64,000 bases of DNA, from assembly GCF_022539315.1 (NCBI RefSeq), contig NC_066336.1:3972600-4036599 (forward strand), written 5' to 3'. This stretch comes from Serinus canaria (Eukaryota > Chordata > Aves > Passeriformes > Fringillidae). Below, one piece after another: positions 34,041 through 45,625 of the stretch; position 1 is the stretch's first letter, and every line of letters starts with the position of its first letter. Position numbers and translations under genes: made by a program. Under the pieces are notes generated by a model. It searched no databases and was not told where the DNA came from. It worked only from the letters and a program-made list of their open reading frames with translations.

Positions 34041-36884
34041 CTCCCAGATGTGCAGGGAATGTGATAACAAAATGTCCCAGTTGATGGCATTTTCTCCCTC
34101 CCTCCCGCTCTCCCTCTCTCTTCTGTCATTGTCCTTTAGTAAGTGAAGGTGAGGAATAAAGCTCTGGTTTTAGAAACTAGTCCAGGTCTTTAAAAGCTGC
34201 CAAATTAAGCCCAGAGATTTCCATGGCATAAGGAAATCACACACTGCAGGCCAAGTCAAGCCTCGCTGTTGGGGACTCTCACTGGAGCAGCACCAAGGTG
34301 AAATCCAGGGAAGGCAGCAAGGTGGGAAGGCAGATCTTGCACAGCTTCTTCCATGGGGACAGGTGCCTCTCCCTGCACCCCAGGACCTGAATTTAACTCT
34401 TCCTTGTCCATGTGACAAATGCTTCAACAGCCAAGTCACCTTGTCAGGGCTTCAGAGTGCCTTGAAGGGGACAAAGCACTTCCTTAGGAGCTCTTCCTAA
34501 AGGTTGATCTGATTGTGAGGGCTTGGTTCTGTGCTGGGCTTCCACTGTGGCTTCCCCAAACAGCTCCATCCATGAATCCCTGGGTCAGATGGGACATTTC
34601 TCAGTGCTCCAGCAAAGAGCTGGGCAAGGAAACAAGAGGAAAGAAATGTTCTATTCTCTAAGAATAGAGAGAGAAGTTAAGAGAGACCTAAGTTGTGGGA
34701 AGTTGTTTTGGATTAGAGTGATCAGAAATTCTGATGGAAAATCCAGACTCGTGTTTTTCCAACCACGTCTTCCCAGAGATGGGGCTTCACCCCTGACACT
34801 CTGCTGTCTCCTGGAAAATTGTCTGGGACCCACTTGGAGCTGGATGCCCTTCAAGAGGTACCAAACCACCACAATGAAATGACCATCAGTCTTCTCCCAA
34901 GCAGACCAGTCCAGATTTTCCAACAATAGAGCAAACACCCCCTCAGCAAGAGCTGCCCTGGATCTCCCAGGCCATCCTGGAGCCAACCAGGGCACATGGC
35001 TGGGGCCTGGCTCCAGTCCCTGCTGCCCTGCTCAGGCAGTTCCTCCCATGATTTACCCTACACATGACACAAAATGATTATTGCTGCTCACCTCCCTTGG
35101 GAGCACCTGGTGGATGAAATCTTAGAGCACACCAGGGACACACCAGCCCTTGGGTGAGGTGGTTCTTTTGGGGCACAGTGGGACCATTTCCTGCGTCTCA
35201 CTCTAATTATTTCTCATTAATCTGCAGGTTAATTAGCTGAGGAGCTTTTGTGCCACGTCCTCCATGCTCAGGAACCTGCCACAAACCCCTGGCAATGTTT
35301 CCCCACCACAGCCCAAGGCCGGTGCTCGCCGTGGCTGCTCGTGCTGCTCCCCAGCACCTCCTACACAAACTACCTCACTGCTTCTTGCACTTTTTATCTC
35401 ACTTACTTCTTGTCTCTCATAATATTTAGAGGCTCTTTGGGATACAAATAGTATTGATTTGGATGTACAACCACCTAGAACAAGGAGGGTTCGGGTCCTC
35501 AGCCCAAATAATAAATAATAGTTAATATAGTTCAGACATGACCAGCCAGTTTCTACCTAAAAATGTCAATAAAGCAGGACCATATTGATGCAAAGAGACA
35601 TAAAATGTGAACTCCTTCAATCCAGGCACTTATTTGTCTCTGTTTCCGAGGCCAGGAAGGAAAGAGCTGTTAGCAGTGAATAGTATTTTATTAGCATCAT
35701 AAACCCCAAGAGCAAAGTTTGTGTCACAGAGAACTGCACATGCATTTGAAGGCTTAATTTATGTTCCTGACTCCTCACTCTTTTTTTTTTGCCCTCTTTT
35801 TTTTTTTTTATTTTCTCCCCCAAAGGGAGGCATAATTTAAAATGAAGCCCAGTAGTGTCTGAAGGCACCTTTGGGTGAAGAGGATGTTGGTGCAAAACCA
35901 AACTCACCCTACAGAAATCCTGTCTGAGAGAGCTCAGTGGCATTAGAACATAAATCCACTCTGCAGAGCTCCATGGAAGCTTCGGGAAAACCACATTTTA
36001 TGTGCACCAGATCCTGAGCATCAGCACTGGGGAATGCCAACAGCCTCAGGAAGAGCCAGGAGGGGAAGAAGTGACTGAGAAACTCCAACAAATTAGCAGT
36101 GGGAAACCAGTGAGGACAGAAAAGCCAGCATGGCTTTGGTGGCTTTCCATGAATTGGAGCTCAGCAGATCTTGAGCTGATGGGAGACACAGCAACCACAC
36201 CAGCACAGCCCCATCTCCACCCAAACCCATCCAGCACGAGGGGTCAAAACTCCTGCAGCTCCTGGTCATTCTCCTGCATTCCCAGCATCTTCCTCTGCTC
36301 TGGCTCCTTTGGAGAGGGGTTGGCTTTCTGTGGATGCTTGGGAACAGATATTGCAATCCAACCACAATCAAGCCCTGGTAATCAGCAAATTACAGCTTTC
36401 CATACATCCCAGAGCTTTAACTCCCAGCTGCTTAGCGTGGTGTGTTTACACAGTGACAATTCTGCAGAGCAGGTCCTGTGCCTGTTCCAGAGCTGCAAAC
36501 ACGGCTGTAACGACCAACAGGCATTTATTTAACATTCTGCCTGTTTCAGAGAGAGGAAACAGACAAGGGGAGTGCTGGAAGCACAGAATTAAGGGTTTAT
36601 GGCAAAGAAAAAGGCTGCACAAGGAGCTGTGGGAAAGCAGAACAGCATGGGGCAGATTCTTCAGGAGCCTGGGACACGCTGCCTGCAGAGCAGGGAAGGT
36701 ATTTGTGGCTCTGAGCAGTGAGGGGAGGCAAATCTCCTCTGTCACTGCACAAACACAAAGGTTTGGGAGTGCAGGAGGGAGCAGCCTTTGTTGGTAAAAA
36801 TACTCTGTGAACTCACACACCAGCTCTGCATCTGGGAGGGAAGTGTGGAATGAGAGATGAATCCAGCTCTGGTCACTCATGGCA
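34041..36884. other. Gene-free stretch
   Basis: No supported gene. T-rich runs at 35780-35810. Open frames of up to 176 codons on the plus strand (36002-36532) and a 272-codon minus frame (36446-37264) that is partly antisense CR1 lack coding character. Confidence 0.5.
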
Positions 36885-37262
36885 GGAGGGACCCTGTGGG
36901 GCTGGAGCGTGTCCAGGGCAGGGAACAGAGCTGGGAAGGGGCTCAGCCTGGAGAAAAGGAGGCTCAGGGGACCTCCTTGTGCAGACCTTGTGGCTCTGCA
37001 CAGCTCCTGACAGGAGGGGACAGCCCCAGGCTGGGCCCTGCTCCAGGGAACAGGGACAGGAGGAGAGGGAATGGCCTCCAGTTGAACCAGGAGAGGTTTA
37101 AATTGGATTTTTGGGAAAATTTTCCCATGGAAAGGGTGCTCAGGCCTTGGAAGTGCCCTGGGAGGTTTGGAGTGCCCATCCCTGGAGGTGTGCCAGGAAG
37201 GGCTGGGCATGGCCCTGTGCTCTGGGCTGGGGACGAGGAGGGGATGGCTCAGTACCTCCAAC
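36885..37262 (+). mobile_element. CR1 LINE fragment, longer copy
   Basis: Sense CR1 reaching further 5' than the other tails: GGCTGGAGCGTGTCCAGGGC, CAGCCTGGAGAAAAGGAGGC, TCAGGGGACCTCCTTGTGC, GGGAATGGCCTCCAGTTG, CCAGGAGAGGTTTAAATTGG, then CATCCCTGGAGGTGTGCCAG. It covers the end of the reverse-transcriptase ORF region and the 3' untranslated part but is degraded and noncoding. Confidence 0.87.
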
Positions 37263-38509
37263 ACAACTTTGTCACTGCCTTTGCCTTTGGAGTTCTCTCA
37301 GCACAGCCAAATGATGGCTGTTTACAGGGGCAAATCCACCCTGCAGAAAAGGCTGAAGCCCCCATTAAGGCTTTATGGTATTTTTAATTACCTGCTGTGT
37401 GCTGGTGCCTGGGGAGTTGCCTGCCCTTTCCAGCAGGCTCTGGAGTGCCACGTGCTGGGTCCAGGCACAAGACAAATGGGGTTTGCTGCCACAGGGATTT
37501 CACTTTCAGGGCAGCAGAGCACAGAAGAGCTTTGGGATGTGATTTGCAGAGCACCACAAAGGTTGGTGGGGTGTTTCTTCAAATACAAACTATTTGCATG
37601 GCCACCAAATTGGGCTGAAACAAAACTAGCAGGGTCACCACTTCCAATCTGTCCTTCTGAAGGAGAAAAGAGCAATTTCATTGTCCTGGAATGGTGGCAG
37701 GAAAAGGAAATGAGGAAGGATCATTCTACTTGTCCTCCACCTTGAAACTGCAGATATTGCTCCATATAAAATCACTCTAGAACAGCATCTTTATCCTTTC
37801 CCCTCTTTTTGCAATTTCTACTTTTTATTTTTCCACCTCTTTTCTTTCACAGCTTTTAACCTCACCAAATTGTCCCTCTTAAATAATAATTAACTCCCTG
37901 GTTCTGCTGGGGAAGTGCTTTAAGGCTCCAGCAATTTTATTTTCTGTGTGACGCTGCGGGAGAGGACAGGAGGGAAAAGTTCAATCAGGAGGCTCCTCAA
38001 GAACTGCCCCTCTGAAAAAACCATTCCATGCCTGTCCCTGGTGAAAGGATCCTGCCAGATCCCAGAGGAACCAGCAGGGTTTGCTCAGTAATTAATGGGG
38101 AGAGAGGAGAAAAAAGGAAATACAGGAGCAGGCAGTGCTGTGGACTGCACTCTCCAAATGTTCCATCCCAACAGAGCCACATCTTGAGTTGTGATTCCAC
38201 ACAACAAAATGATGCCTGGCACTGGGTGACCCAGGAAAAAAAGGAGAAATAAGTTGTCTCTTGTGCTTTGGGGCTGAACATGACACTGAACAATTTGGGG
38301 CTGCTCTGCAGCACGACATGGGTGGAAAAACCCAACCGTGAAGAGGAGGAGAGCACTTCCTTTAATTACAAACTAGACCAAATAAATTACAAATTCAATC
38401 ACAGCAGTGCTTGCCAACAAGGAACTAAAAACACTCAGGCTCTGAGTTCCAGGAATTAGCTGTAGGAGAGAGCAGGACTCGTGGGAGCCATCCTGAACCT
38501 TCCTTGTGC
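37263..38509. other. Gene-free stretch
   Basis: No exon or repeat recognised; T-rich stretch near 37795-37850. Confidence 0.5.
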
Positions 38510-38954
38510 TCCTTGTGAAGGCTGCCCTAGAAGAGAGGCTGAGCAGAGCTAAAGAATAAAGCAGGGATTTATTAAAAGGATCTCCTCCATGGATCCACCT
38601 TGGGCAGCACCAGAGCCCAGCCAAGGCTGCACCCAAGATGAACCAAAATGCACGACTGCTCACGAGGTCTCACTTTTATAATTTCTGCTCCATTTGCATC
38701 TTGGAGTTCATTGTCCCATTCCAGCTTCAGGTTATTCAGTCCCATCCTTCTTGTTTTTCTCTCTTCAGCCCACGGGGTTTGTGCTCTTGGGCTGAGATTT
38801 GGATCATTTGCCCTTGGTCCCCAGCTAGAGCAGGAATTGTTTTGTCTCCCTGCTCTGTGAACAGATCTTACCATCCCCTGATATGAAGCTCAGAAGAACA
38901 CACTAAAGCAGCACAGAACCTGAAAAACCATAAAAGCTAAAACCTGAGGCACCA
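38510..38954 (-). mobile_element. LTR family 2, copy D
   Basis: Minus-strand copy starting TGGTGCCTCAGGTTTTAGC, with TATAAAAG (plus-strand 38673-38680) and the AATAAATCCC polyadenylation region. Its 3' terminus (CTTGTGAAGG on the plus strand) is diverged from the CCTGGTGAAGG of copy C. No target duplication seen. Confidence 0.8.
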
Positions 38955-39772
38955 GTTGTAATGCAAGTAATGAGGTCTGAAGTGGGGCAGAGTGTGCTGG
39001 GTACAGTCTGAGACACTCACTGAGAACCAGAGAAGTGCAGAATGTTCGCTCAGAGCATTTTTCTCCTGCTAAATTGCTCATTCAGATACCTGTGTGTTGG
39101 GGAAGGGAGACCTGCTCTGCTGTAGAAGCATCTCTGTGCTTACAGAAGTGTTGACAGCAAACAAAGCAGCCTGACCTCCAACAGCCCAGGGGCTACAGCG
39201 TGTTCCAGGCACCGTGCCCCCAGGGGAGCTGGTTCTGCACATCCCCGGCTGAGAAAAGCATGTCTCACCTTGCCACGACTGAAACCGAGAGCAAAGTCTG
39301 AGCCCCTGAGCTCCCCCTGGTTCCCTGCCTCGAGCAGATAACCCCAGGAGCCAGGGATTATTAAATCACATCCCTCTGCCGGGTCGATATCCCGAGCTCT
39401 CTCCTCTTCCTGACCTATCCCACCATGAATAATGCACGAGCTGCCGGTGGGGCAGCTCTGGCTGGAGCCTGGCCAGCCAAAGGGCTCTCTCAGCAGATCA
39501 AAAGCCAATCAAGTTCATTTCAATATTTATGTTTAATCCTTCATTCTGAAATGATAAATATTTCATGCTACGCCCTTACAGGAAAGCAAAGCCAAGCAAA
39601 AGCAGAGGAGACACCGGCCCAGACAGAGCGGCTCTTTCATGCTAATTCCTGTCCAGGCAGACACAGCTCCTGATGCCATTAATATTCCTCAATCAACATG
39701 GATTATTTATTTGAGTCCTGACAGAGCCTGCAAGGACAGAGGTCAGAGCTGAGGAGCACAGGAGGCATGAAG
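38955..39772. other. Repeat-free stretch, possible conserved noncoding element
   Basis: No transposon recognised. From about 39330 to 39720 the sequence combines scattered CpG (CCGGGTCGATATCCCG) with AT-rich homeodomain-type motifs (ATTATTAAATC, GCCATTAATATTCC, GATTATTTATTTG). That mix is common in conserved regulatory DNA, but conservation cannot be judged from one sequence. Confidence 0.2.
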
Positions 39773-40220
39773 GCAGGTTTGATTCCTGGAGCCAGGTTTG
39801 ATTCCTTCAGCCAGGTTTGATTCCTGCAGCCACAATTCATTCCTGGAGCCAGGTTTCAGATTCATTTCTGAAGCCAGGTTTGATTCCTGGAGCCATGATT
39901 AATTTCTGGAGCCAGGTTTGATTCCTAGAGCCAGGTTTGATTCCTGCAGCCATGATTAAATTCTGGAGCCAGATTTGATTCCTGCACCCAGGTTTAAGAT
40001 TCCTTTCTGCATCCAGGTTTAGGATTCCTTCCTGGAGCCAGATTTGACTCCTGGAGCCAGGTTTAGGATTCATTCCTGGAGCCAGGTTTGATTCCTACAG
40101 CCAGGTTTGATTCCTGCAGCCAGGTTTAGGATTCATTCCTGCAGCCAGGTTTGATTCCTGGAGCCAGGATTCATTCCTGCAGCCAGAATTCACTCCTGGA
40201 GCCAGGTTTCATTCCTGGGG
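39773..40220. repeat. Minisatellite, about 23 units of 19 to 25 bp
   Basis: Units of the type GCCAGGTTTGATTCCTGGA, with frequent replacement of the middle (CATGATTAATTC, CACAATTCATTC) and longer units with GGTTTAGGATTCATTCC. The unit variants are interspersed, so the array is old or has been shuffled. It opens a short minus-strand frame that is an artefact. Confidence 0.95.
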
Positions 40221-41204
40221 GCTTCCACCAAGGTTTCTTTTTCTGGGCTGGTGTGAATATCCCATGGCAGCACCGTGGTGCTCTCCCAGATACTCTCCCC
40301 CTCCCACCCTGGCCTTCCCCGGGGTTATCCCACAGATCCCCTCAACAAACCCCTCAGGCAGGGTGTTCCTAGCAGCTCCCTCCTGTCAGAGCCCTACCAA
40401 ATATTGGATATTTTGATATTTGATATTTTTTGATCTACTTATCGCAGCAGACAAATCCCTCAGGCATTTTTTTGCTGATAATCTCCATCACCTGTCCACT
40501 CTCCACACACTTTGACCTGGGAACAAAGCCAAGTGTGGATGCAGGAGGAGGCAGCTCCATGGGTTTTGTTGGCAATCAAACCCTGCCCACCTGGGAAGCA
40601 GGAGATCCCTGGATTAAAGAGATGTAAATGAACTGAGGATGGAGGAGAAGCTGCTGAAAGGTAACTCAGAGTTTTCTCAGAACCCACCTGCTGGCTTCCC
40701 TAATCATGATTTAAAGGCAGCACCCAATTCCTAACCAGCAGTGTGAGGAACAAAGCCTTTTTGATGGGGATTCTGTTTTCCAGGGAGAACCATTTAATAA
40801 GTTTCACTCAGGAAGTCTCTGTTCCCAATAAAGATTTAACAAAGTTAATTAGACTAAACAGTAATTATCATGTCTCTTCATTGTTCAATTATCTTGTGGA
40901 ACTGGTGTTTCCTGATTAATTTTCTGATTAAAATGTATTAAATTGAAAAGCACTTGCAAACATGAGATGACAGGCTGTCTCCCACACAGCAGGATTTCCG
41001 GAGGTCAGGGAGGCAGGGGTGGTTGGCACCCACCCCCCTGACAGGCCAGCTCCACACCTACACAGCCAGGAGCCCAAATCAGAGCCTTCACTGATGTGCT
41101 CTCCAGTCTGGGACCCACCAACCCATCCCTGCTGTGTTCCTGCCCTGCACAGCTCCTGCTGCCTCTTCCAGGCCCTCCTTCATCCCTGCACTGGCACAGA
41201 GCAG
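40221..41204. other. Gene-free stretch
   Basis: A short AT repeat of GATATTTT at 40403-40432 and an AT-rich stretch at 40800-40960. No gene recognised. Confidence 0.5.
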
Positions 41205-41345
41205 CTCTGGCTGCCCCATCCCTGGCATCCAAGGCCAGGTTGGAGCATTCTGGGACTGTGGAAGGTGTCTCTGCCCATGGCAGGGGGTGGAACAGGATGG
41301 GCTTTAAGGTCCCTTCCAACCCAAACCAGCCTGGGATTTTGGGAT
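41205..41345 (+). mobile_element. CR1 LINE 3' fragment
   Basis: Sense tail: CTGCCCCATCCCTGGCATCC, AAGGCCAGGTTGGAGCATTC, GGAAGGTGTCTCTGCCCATG, GGCTTTAAGGTCCCTTCC, CCAACCCAAACCAGCCTGGG. Confidence 0.9.
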
Positions 41346-42488
41346 TCCTGCTCCTCCACAATTTTACTGCACAAACACAGTGCAGTACAGGTCCCTGTGC
41401 TGGCAGCAGCCCTGCAGCACAGGAGGGGGGTCCTGGAGCCCTCTAAAGCTGTTTCCAAGTCCAGTTTCCCTCTCTCTCTCACTGGATCCCACACTCTGGG
41501 CTCCCTGAGCTCCCACCCAGCTCAGGCTGTGCCTCCCATCTGTAAAACCCCACAGAGGCACTCTCTGCTCTCCCACCTCCCACCCTGACAGCAGCCAGCA
41601 CAGGGGAGGAATTCCCACTGCTCAGCTCACCCATGGAATCTCTCCAGCTCAGTGAACACCTTCAGGTCTGGCACTGCATCTCCTGCAGCTTCCAGCATCG
41701 TTCTGCACTTCTCCCAGGAGCTCAGCTCCCCTCTGGCTGTGTGTAACATCCCAGCCTGACCAAGGCCAACCCCTGCATCCCTCAGCCAGATTCTTCTGGT
41801 GGGATCAGCAGATTTCCATGGAAGCCTTCCATGGATCATTCCAACCTGCAGCCCTTTGGTGTCAACCAGCAGAGACAGCCCTGAGCCACCACAGCCTCGC
41901 TTTCCAAGGCCCTGCTTTAGTATTCACCCATGGCAATCCAGAAATCACTGGCATTTTGAGCAGCTCCTCACACCATTTGCATATCTTTTATAAGACAAAT
42001 CAGAAAAGGGGATTAATTTTCCTTTCTTCACTTTAATATCACCTGTGGCTGGCAAGAAACAAACAAATTCATCGCCTCCTTCCCCAAATCCTTACGATTA
42101 GGATATTAGAGCCCCAGACTTATTATAAATTATTGAAAGGACACAGCTGAGCCCAAATCCCACAGAGGGCTCTCTTTGTCTTCCACAAGGCTGGCAATTC
42201 TTGATTAACTCCCGTGCAGCACGAGGCAGGAGGGATGAGCAGCACCGCAGACGTTCCGCCGTGCCGGGCTCCACGCACGGCTGTGCAGGGAATCTGAGCT
42301 CCCAGCACACAGCCCAGGAGCTACAAAGGAGTTTTCTTCCCTTTCTGCTCACCCTCTTGGAAATTCAATATCAGCCTTGCTGCTGCTGCTGGGACCAAGC
42401 CAGGCTGGGGGGCTCGGAAAGGCAGAGAAATGTCTGTTCCTTTTGGATATCCATCCTCAGTCCTACAAGGGCTGTTCCACGGGTTCAG
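41346..42488. other. Gene-free stretch
   Basis: No exon or transposon recognised. A CpG-rich patch lies at 42240-42290 (GCAGACGTTCCGCCGTGCC) without further gene signals. Confidence 0.5.
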
Positions 42489-42864
42489 CTCCAAAGGAGT
42501 TAACTCCATAATTTCACCTCCAAAGGAGTTAACTCCACAGGTTCATCTCCAAGGGAGTTAACTCCATAATTTCAGTTCCAAAGGAGTTAACTCCATAGGT
42601 CCAGCTCCAAGGAAGTTAACTTCACAGGTTCACCTCCAAAAGAGTTAACTCCACAGGTTCATCTCCAAGGGAGTTAACTCCATAATTTCACCTCCAAAAG
42701 AGTTAACTCCACAGGTTCATCTCCAAGGGAGTTAACTCCATAATTTCACCTCCAAAGGAGTTAACTCCACAGGTTCATCTCCAAGGGAGTTAACTCCATA
42801 ATTTCAGCTCCAAAGGAGTAAACTCCACAGTTTCAGCTCCAAGGGAGTTATTCCATGGTCTCAC
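42489..42864. repeat. Minisatellite, 13 x 29 bp with 58-bp higher-order pattern
   Basis: Each unit begins CTCCAAAGGAGTTAACTCC or CTCCAAGGGAGTTAACTCC; 376 bp give almost exactly 13 units. The spacers alternate between CATAATTTCA and CACAGGTTCA, so neighbouring units form 58-bp pairs over much of the array. The unit core CTCCAAAGGAG is itself a near palindrome around GTTAAC. Confidence 0.95.
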
Positions 42865-43995
42865 ACACTCCAGGTATGTGACCCTGGAGTGGCAGCAGCA
42901 TTTCAGGTTTCTCCTGCTCAGTGCCTTGTTTTGCCCTGTTTAAGTCACACTGATAGGGTGAGGGGAGGCTCTGGTAGGAACCTCCTGGCAGGGGAGGTTC
43001 TGATAAGGAGTTAACTTTGTTTGTGATGTAGAAGCCTCCAAAGGGAGCTGCAGCTCAGCTAAGAATAAGTCTCTGTCTATGAGCTAAGAGCTCACACCTC
43101 CAGATAAGATAGAGACAGAACCAGCATTTACAGCAGCTCCATCAAACACACTCAGGCTGAAGTGTTGTTACAAACACTTACCACTGGTTTAGACTCAATC
43201 CAGAAGCCAAGCCAAAAAAAAAAAATTGAAGCCTAATAACCCAAGTAGTTTTGCTTTTCTTCCCTTTTTTTTAAAAATATTTTTTAATAATTATATAATC
43301 ATAAGCTGTGAATCCAAGGGCTCCCTGGCTCCTGAGCTATCATTTGGCAAACAGCTCCAATGATAAACCCCAAACCTAATGACTGGGCTTTGCCAGTGTC
43401 CCTCTGTGCTCACAGGAACATTTCTCCTGCACCAGGCTGAAAGGAGATGTCCACAGGGAGTTTGCTGTGAAATGCTGGATTTCAAAAGCCTGCAGCAAGT
43501 TGAATCATGTCCATTTAATTTCTCCAGGCAGTTTCACTGGAATGCTGTATATAAATCAAATGCAAGGCTAGCAGCAGAGATGGACCAAGCTGTGGAAGGA
43601 CTGTATGATTTTAATTAAACTACACACACAAATCAGGCAGGAGTGAAGGTGGAAGAGGAGAGAGAGAGAGAATTCTATCACTGGGGATAAGCCAATATTT
43701 TTGAGCAGGGAAACAAATAACCATTTACTGTGAAAAGTCTGATTTCAAAAGCAGCATTTTGTCATTGTGCTGATTTTCATAATCAATTTAAATCTGGAAG
43801 AAAGCAGGCTTGAGCACAGCAAACAAAGAGCCTGAACGGAAGTTAATTAGACTGTATCAGCTCAGCCTTCTCATCCTTTACTTACTGTCGGGCTTTGTGG
43901 GCTCCAGCAGGCTCCTCACTGCCAATCCTGCTTTGGAGACAGCAGGGCCAGCTCTGCTGGGGCCACAAGGCCATGTCCTGCAGTGTCCTGTGACA
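42865..43995. other. Gene-free stretch
   Basis: Contains an A run at about 43216, an AT-rich tract at 43266-43305 and a GAGAGA tract near 43660. No exon recognised. Confidence 0.5.
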
Positions 43996-44227
43996 AAATC
44001 CCACAGTCCCAGAGTGGGCAGGCTGGGAGGGACCACAGAGCTCAGCTGGTGCCACATGCCAGGGCACGGGGCACAGCAGGGTGGGCAGAGGGCTCTGGGA
44101 CAGCTTCACCTGGGGATCAGCCAAATAAACTCATTTTGGGGGATGGATCCCAGAGTGGGGCAGGGTTAAGGGACCACAGAGCTCAGCTGGTGACACCTCA
44201 GGGCCTGCCCAGGGCACAGCAGGGTGG
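43996..44227. repeat. Dispersed GC-rich unit, locus 3 (two units)
   Basis: CCCAGAGTGG occurs at 44008 and again at 44149, a 141-bp period. Both units carry GAGCTCAGCTGGTG and GCACAGCAGGGTGGGCAGAG. The second unit ends in GAGCTCTGGAACAG, which is the start of the 26-27-bp array. Confidence 0.85.
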
Positions 44228-44825
44228 GCAGAGAGCTCTGGAACAGGAGTGTGTGCAGAGGGTCTGGAACAGGAGTGTGTGCAGAGGGCTCTGGAACAGG
44301 AGTGTGTGCAGAGGGTCTGGAACAGGAGTGTGTGCAGAGGGTCTGGAACAGGAGTGTGTGCAAAGGGCTCTGGAACAGGAGTGGGTGCAGAGGGCTCTGG
44401 AACAGGAGTATGTGCAGAGGGCTCTGGAAAAGGAGTGTGGAGGGCCTGGAGTGGTGCAGAGGGTCTGAACAGAGTGTGCAAGGTCGGACAGGAGTGTTGC
44501 AGGGCTCTGGAACAGGAGTGTGTGCAGAGGGCTCTGGAACAGGAGTGTGTGCAGAGGGTCTGGAACAGGAGTGTGTGCAGAGAGCTCTGGAACAGGAGTG
44601 TGTGCAGAGAGCTCTGGAACAGGAGTGTGTGCAGAGGGCTGGAACAGGAGTGTGTGCAGAGGGTCTGGAACAGGAGTGTGTGCAGAGGGTCTGGAACAGG
44701 AGTGTGTGCAGAGGATCTGGAACAGGAGTGTGTGCAGAGGGTCTGGAACAGGAGTGTGTGCAGAGGGTCTGGAACAGGAGTGTGTGCAGAGGGCTCTGGA
44801 ACAGGAGTGTGTGCAGAGGGTCTGG
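44228..44825. repeat. Minisatellite, about 22 units of 26 to 27 bp
   Basis: Units GGAACAGGAGTGTGTGCAG with GAGGGTCT or GAGGGCTCT endings; the two unit lengths differ by one base. Between about 44430 and 44510 several units are shortened or have single-base losses (GAGTGTTGC, GTCGGACAGG), which breaks the pattern. Mixed unit lengths keep several frames open on both strands (up to 263 codons), all artefacts. Confidence 0.95.
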
Positions 44826-45377
44826 CTGATTGCTGATCCTTCCCCTGGGGCTCAGCCCCACAAACCCACGTGGGGTATGAATCCCACAGTGCCAGAGTGG
44901 GGCAGGGTTAAGGGACCACAGGGCCCTTCCCAAGGGCTGGGAGGTCACAGCCACCACCTGCTGCTGGCACAGGGAGGGGATCCTTCACTTCAGCTCATCA
45001 GGAGCTCTGCATGCCCAGCCCAGGAGGGAACAGGGACAGCCAGGAGCCAGCTGTGACCTGGCAAGGTGATGGCCTTGGTGACACCACTGCAGAAGTGGCT
45101 AAATGATTTCCTTGGGGCTGAAACCCAGCGAGAGCTCTGGACCAGCCTCACCTGGGACTCAGCCCCACAAACCCGAGTGGGGATGGATCCCAGAGTGTGG
45201 CAGGGCTCAGGGACCACAGAGCTCAGCTGGTGCCACCTCCCAGGGCCCAGGGCCCAGCAGGGCGGGCAGAGGGCTCTGGAATGTCCCCAGGGAGGGACAA
45301 TCCACAGCCAGTCCTGGCTGGGCTCTGTCCCAGTGCCCACAGGGAAGTTCTGCTCCTGGGCAGGGGAATTGCTGGGA
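44826..45377. repeat. Dispersed GC-rich unit, locus 3 continued
   Basis: After the array the family resumes: CTCAGCCCCACAAACCCACG, GTGCCAGAGTGGGGCAGG (near 44889), an unrelated-looking insert at about 44935-45125, then CCCACAAACCCGAGTGGGG and GGATGGATCCCAGAGTGTGG. The part 45179-45377 matches 17432-17637 for about 200 bp, ending at CAGGGGAATTGCTGGG. Confidence 0.8.
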
Positions 45378-45625
45378 ATTTTTGGGAGCCCACCAGCTCT
45401 ACCCCATGGCAGAAGGGTGTCCACAGCCCCAGGGCTCAGGTCCCAGAGCACTGCAGCACTGGAAGGGAGCAGAGGGAATGCTGAACCCAGTGTGTGGAAC
45501 TAACACTGCTCTCCCAGGCGCTCAACCAGCTTTTACAGCAAAAACAAACAGGGCTGTAAAAAAGGAAGAGGCTTTCAATAAAAAACAGGATATTTGGAGC
45601 TGAAGGGTTGTTTTCCTACTCCATG
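45378..45625. other. Short interval, no feature
   Basis: Between the GC-rich family and the CR1 copy; an AATAAAAAACAGG motif near 45580 but no gene. Confidence 0.5.

Noticed and set aside
36446..37264. Longest frame in the window, 272 codons on the minus strand
   Set aside because: A large part is antisense to a degraded CR1 copy and the rest has no domain or codon pattern of a gene.
42240..42290. CpG-rich patch as a promoter CpG island
   Set aside because: It is only about 50 bp long with no first-exon or promoter signals nearby.
44166..44957. Frame of 263 codons with LHTLLFQ and THSCSRP periods
   Set aside because: It is the 26-27-bp minisatellite read on the minus strand; several frames on both strands are equally open.
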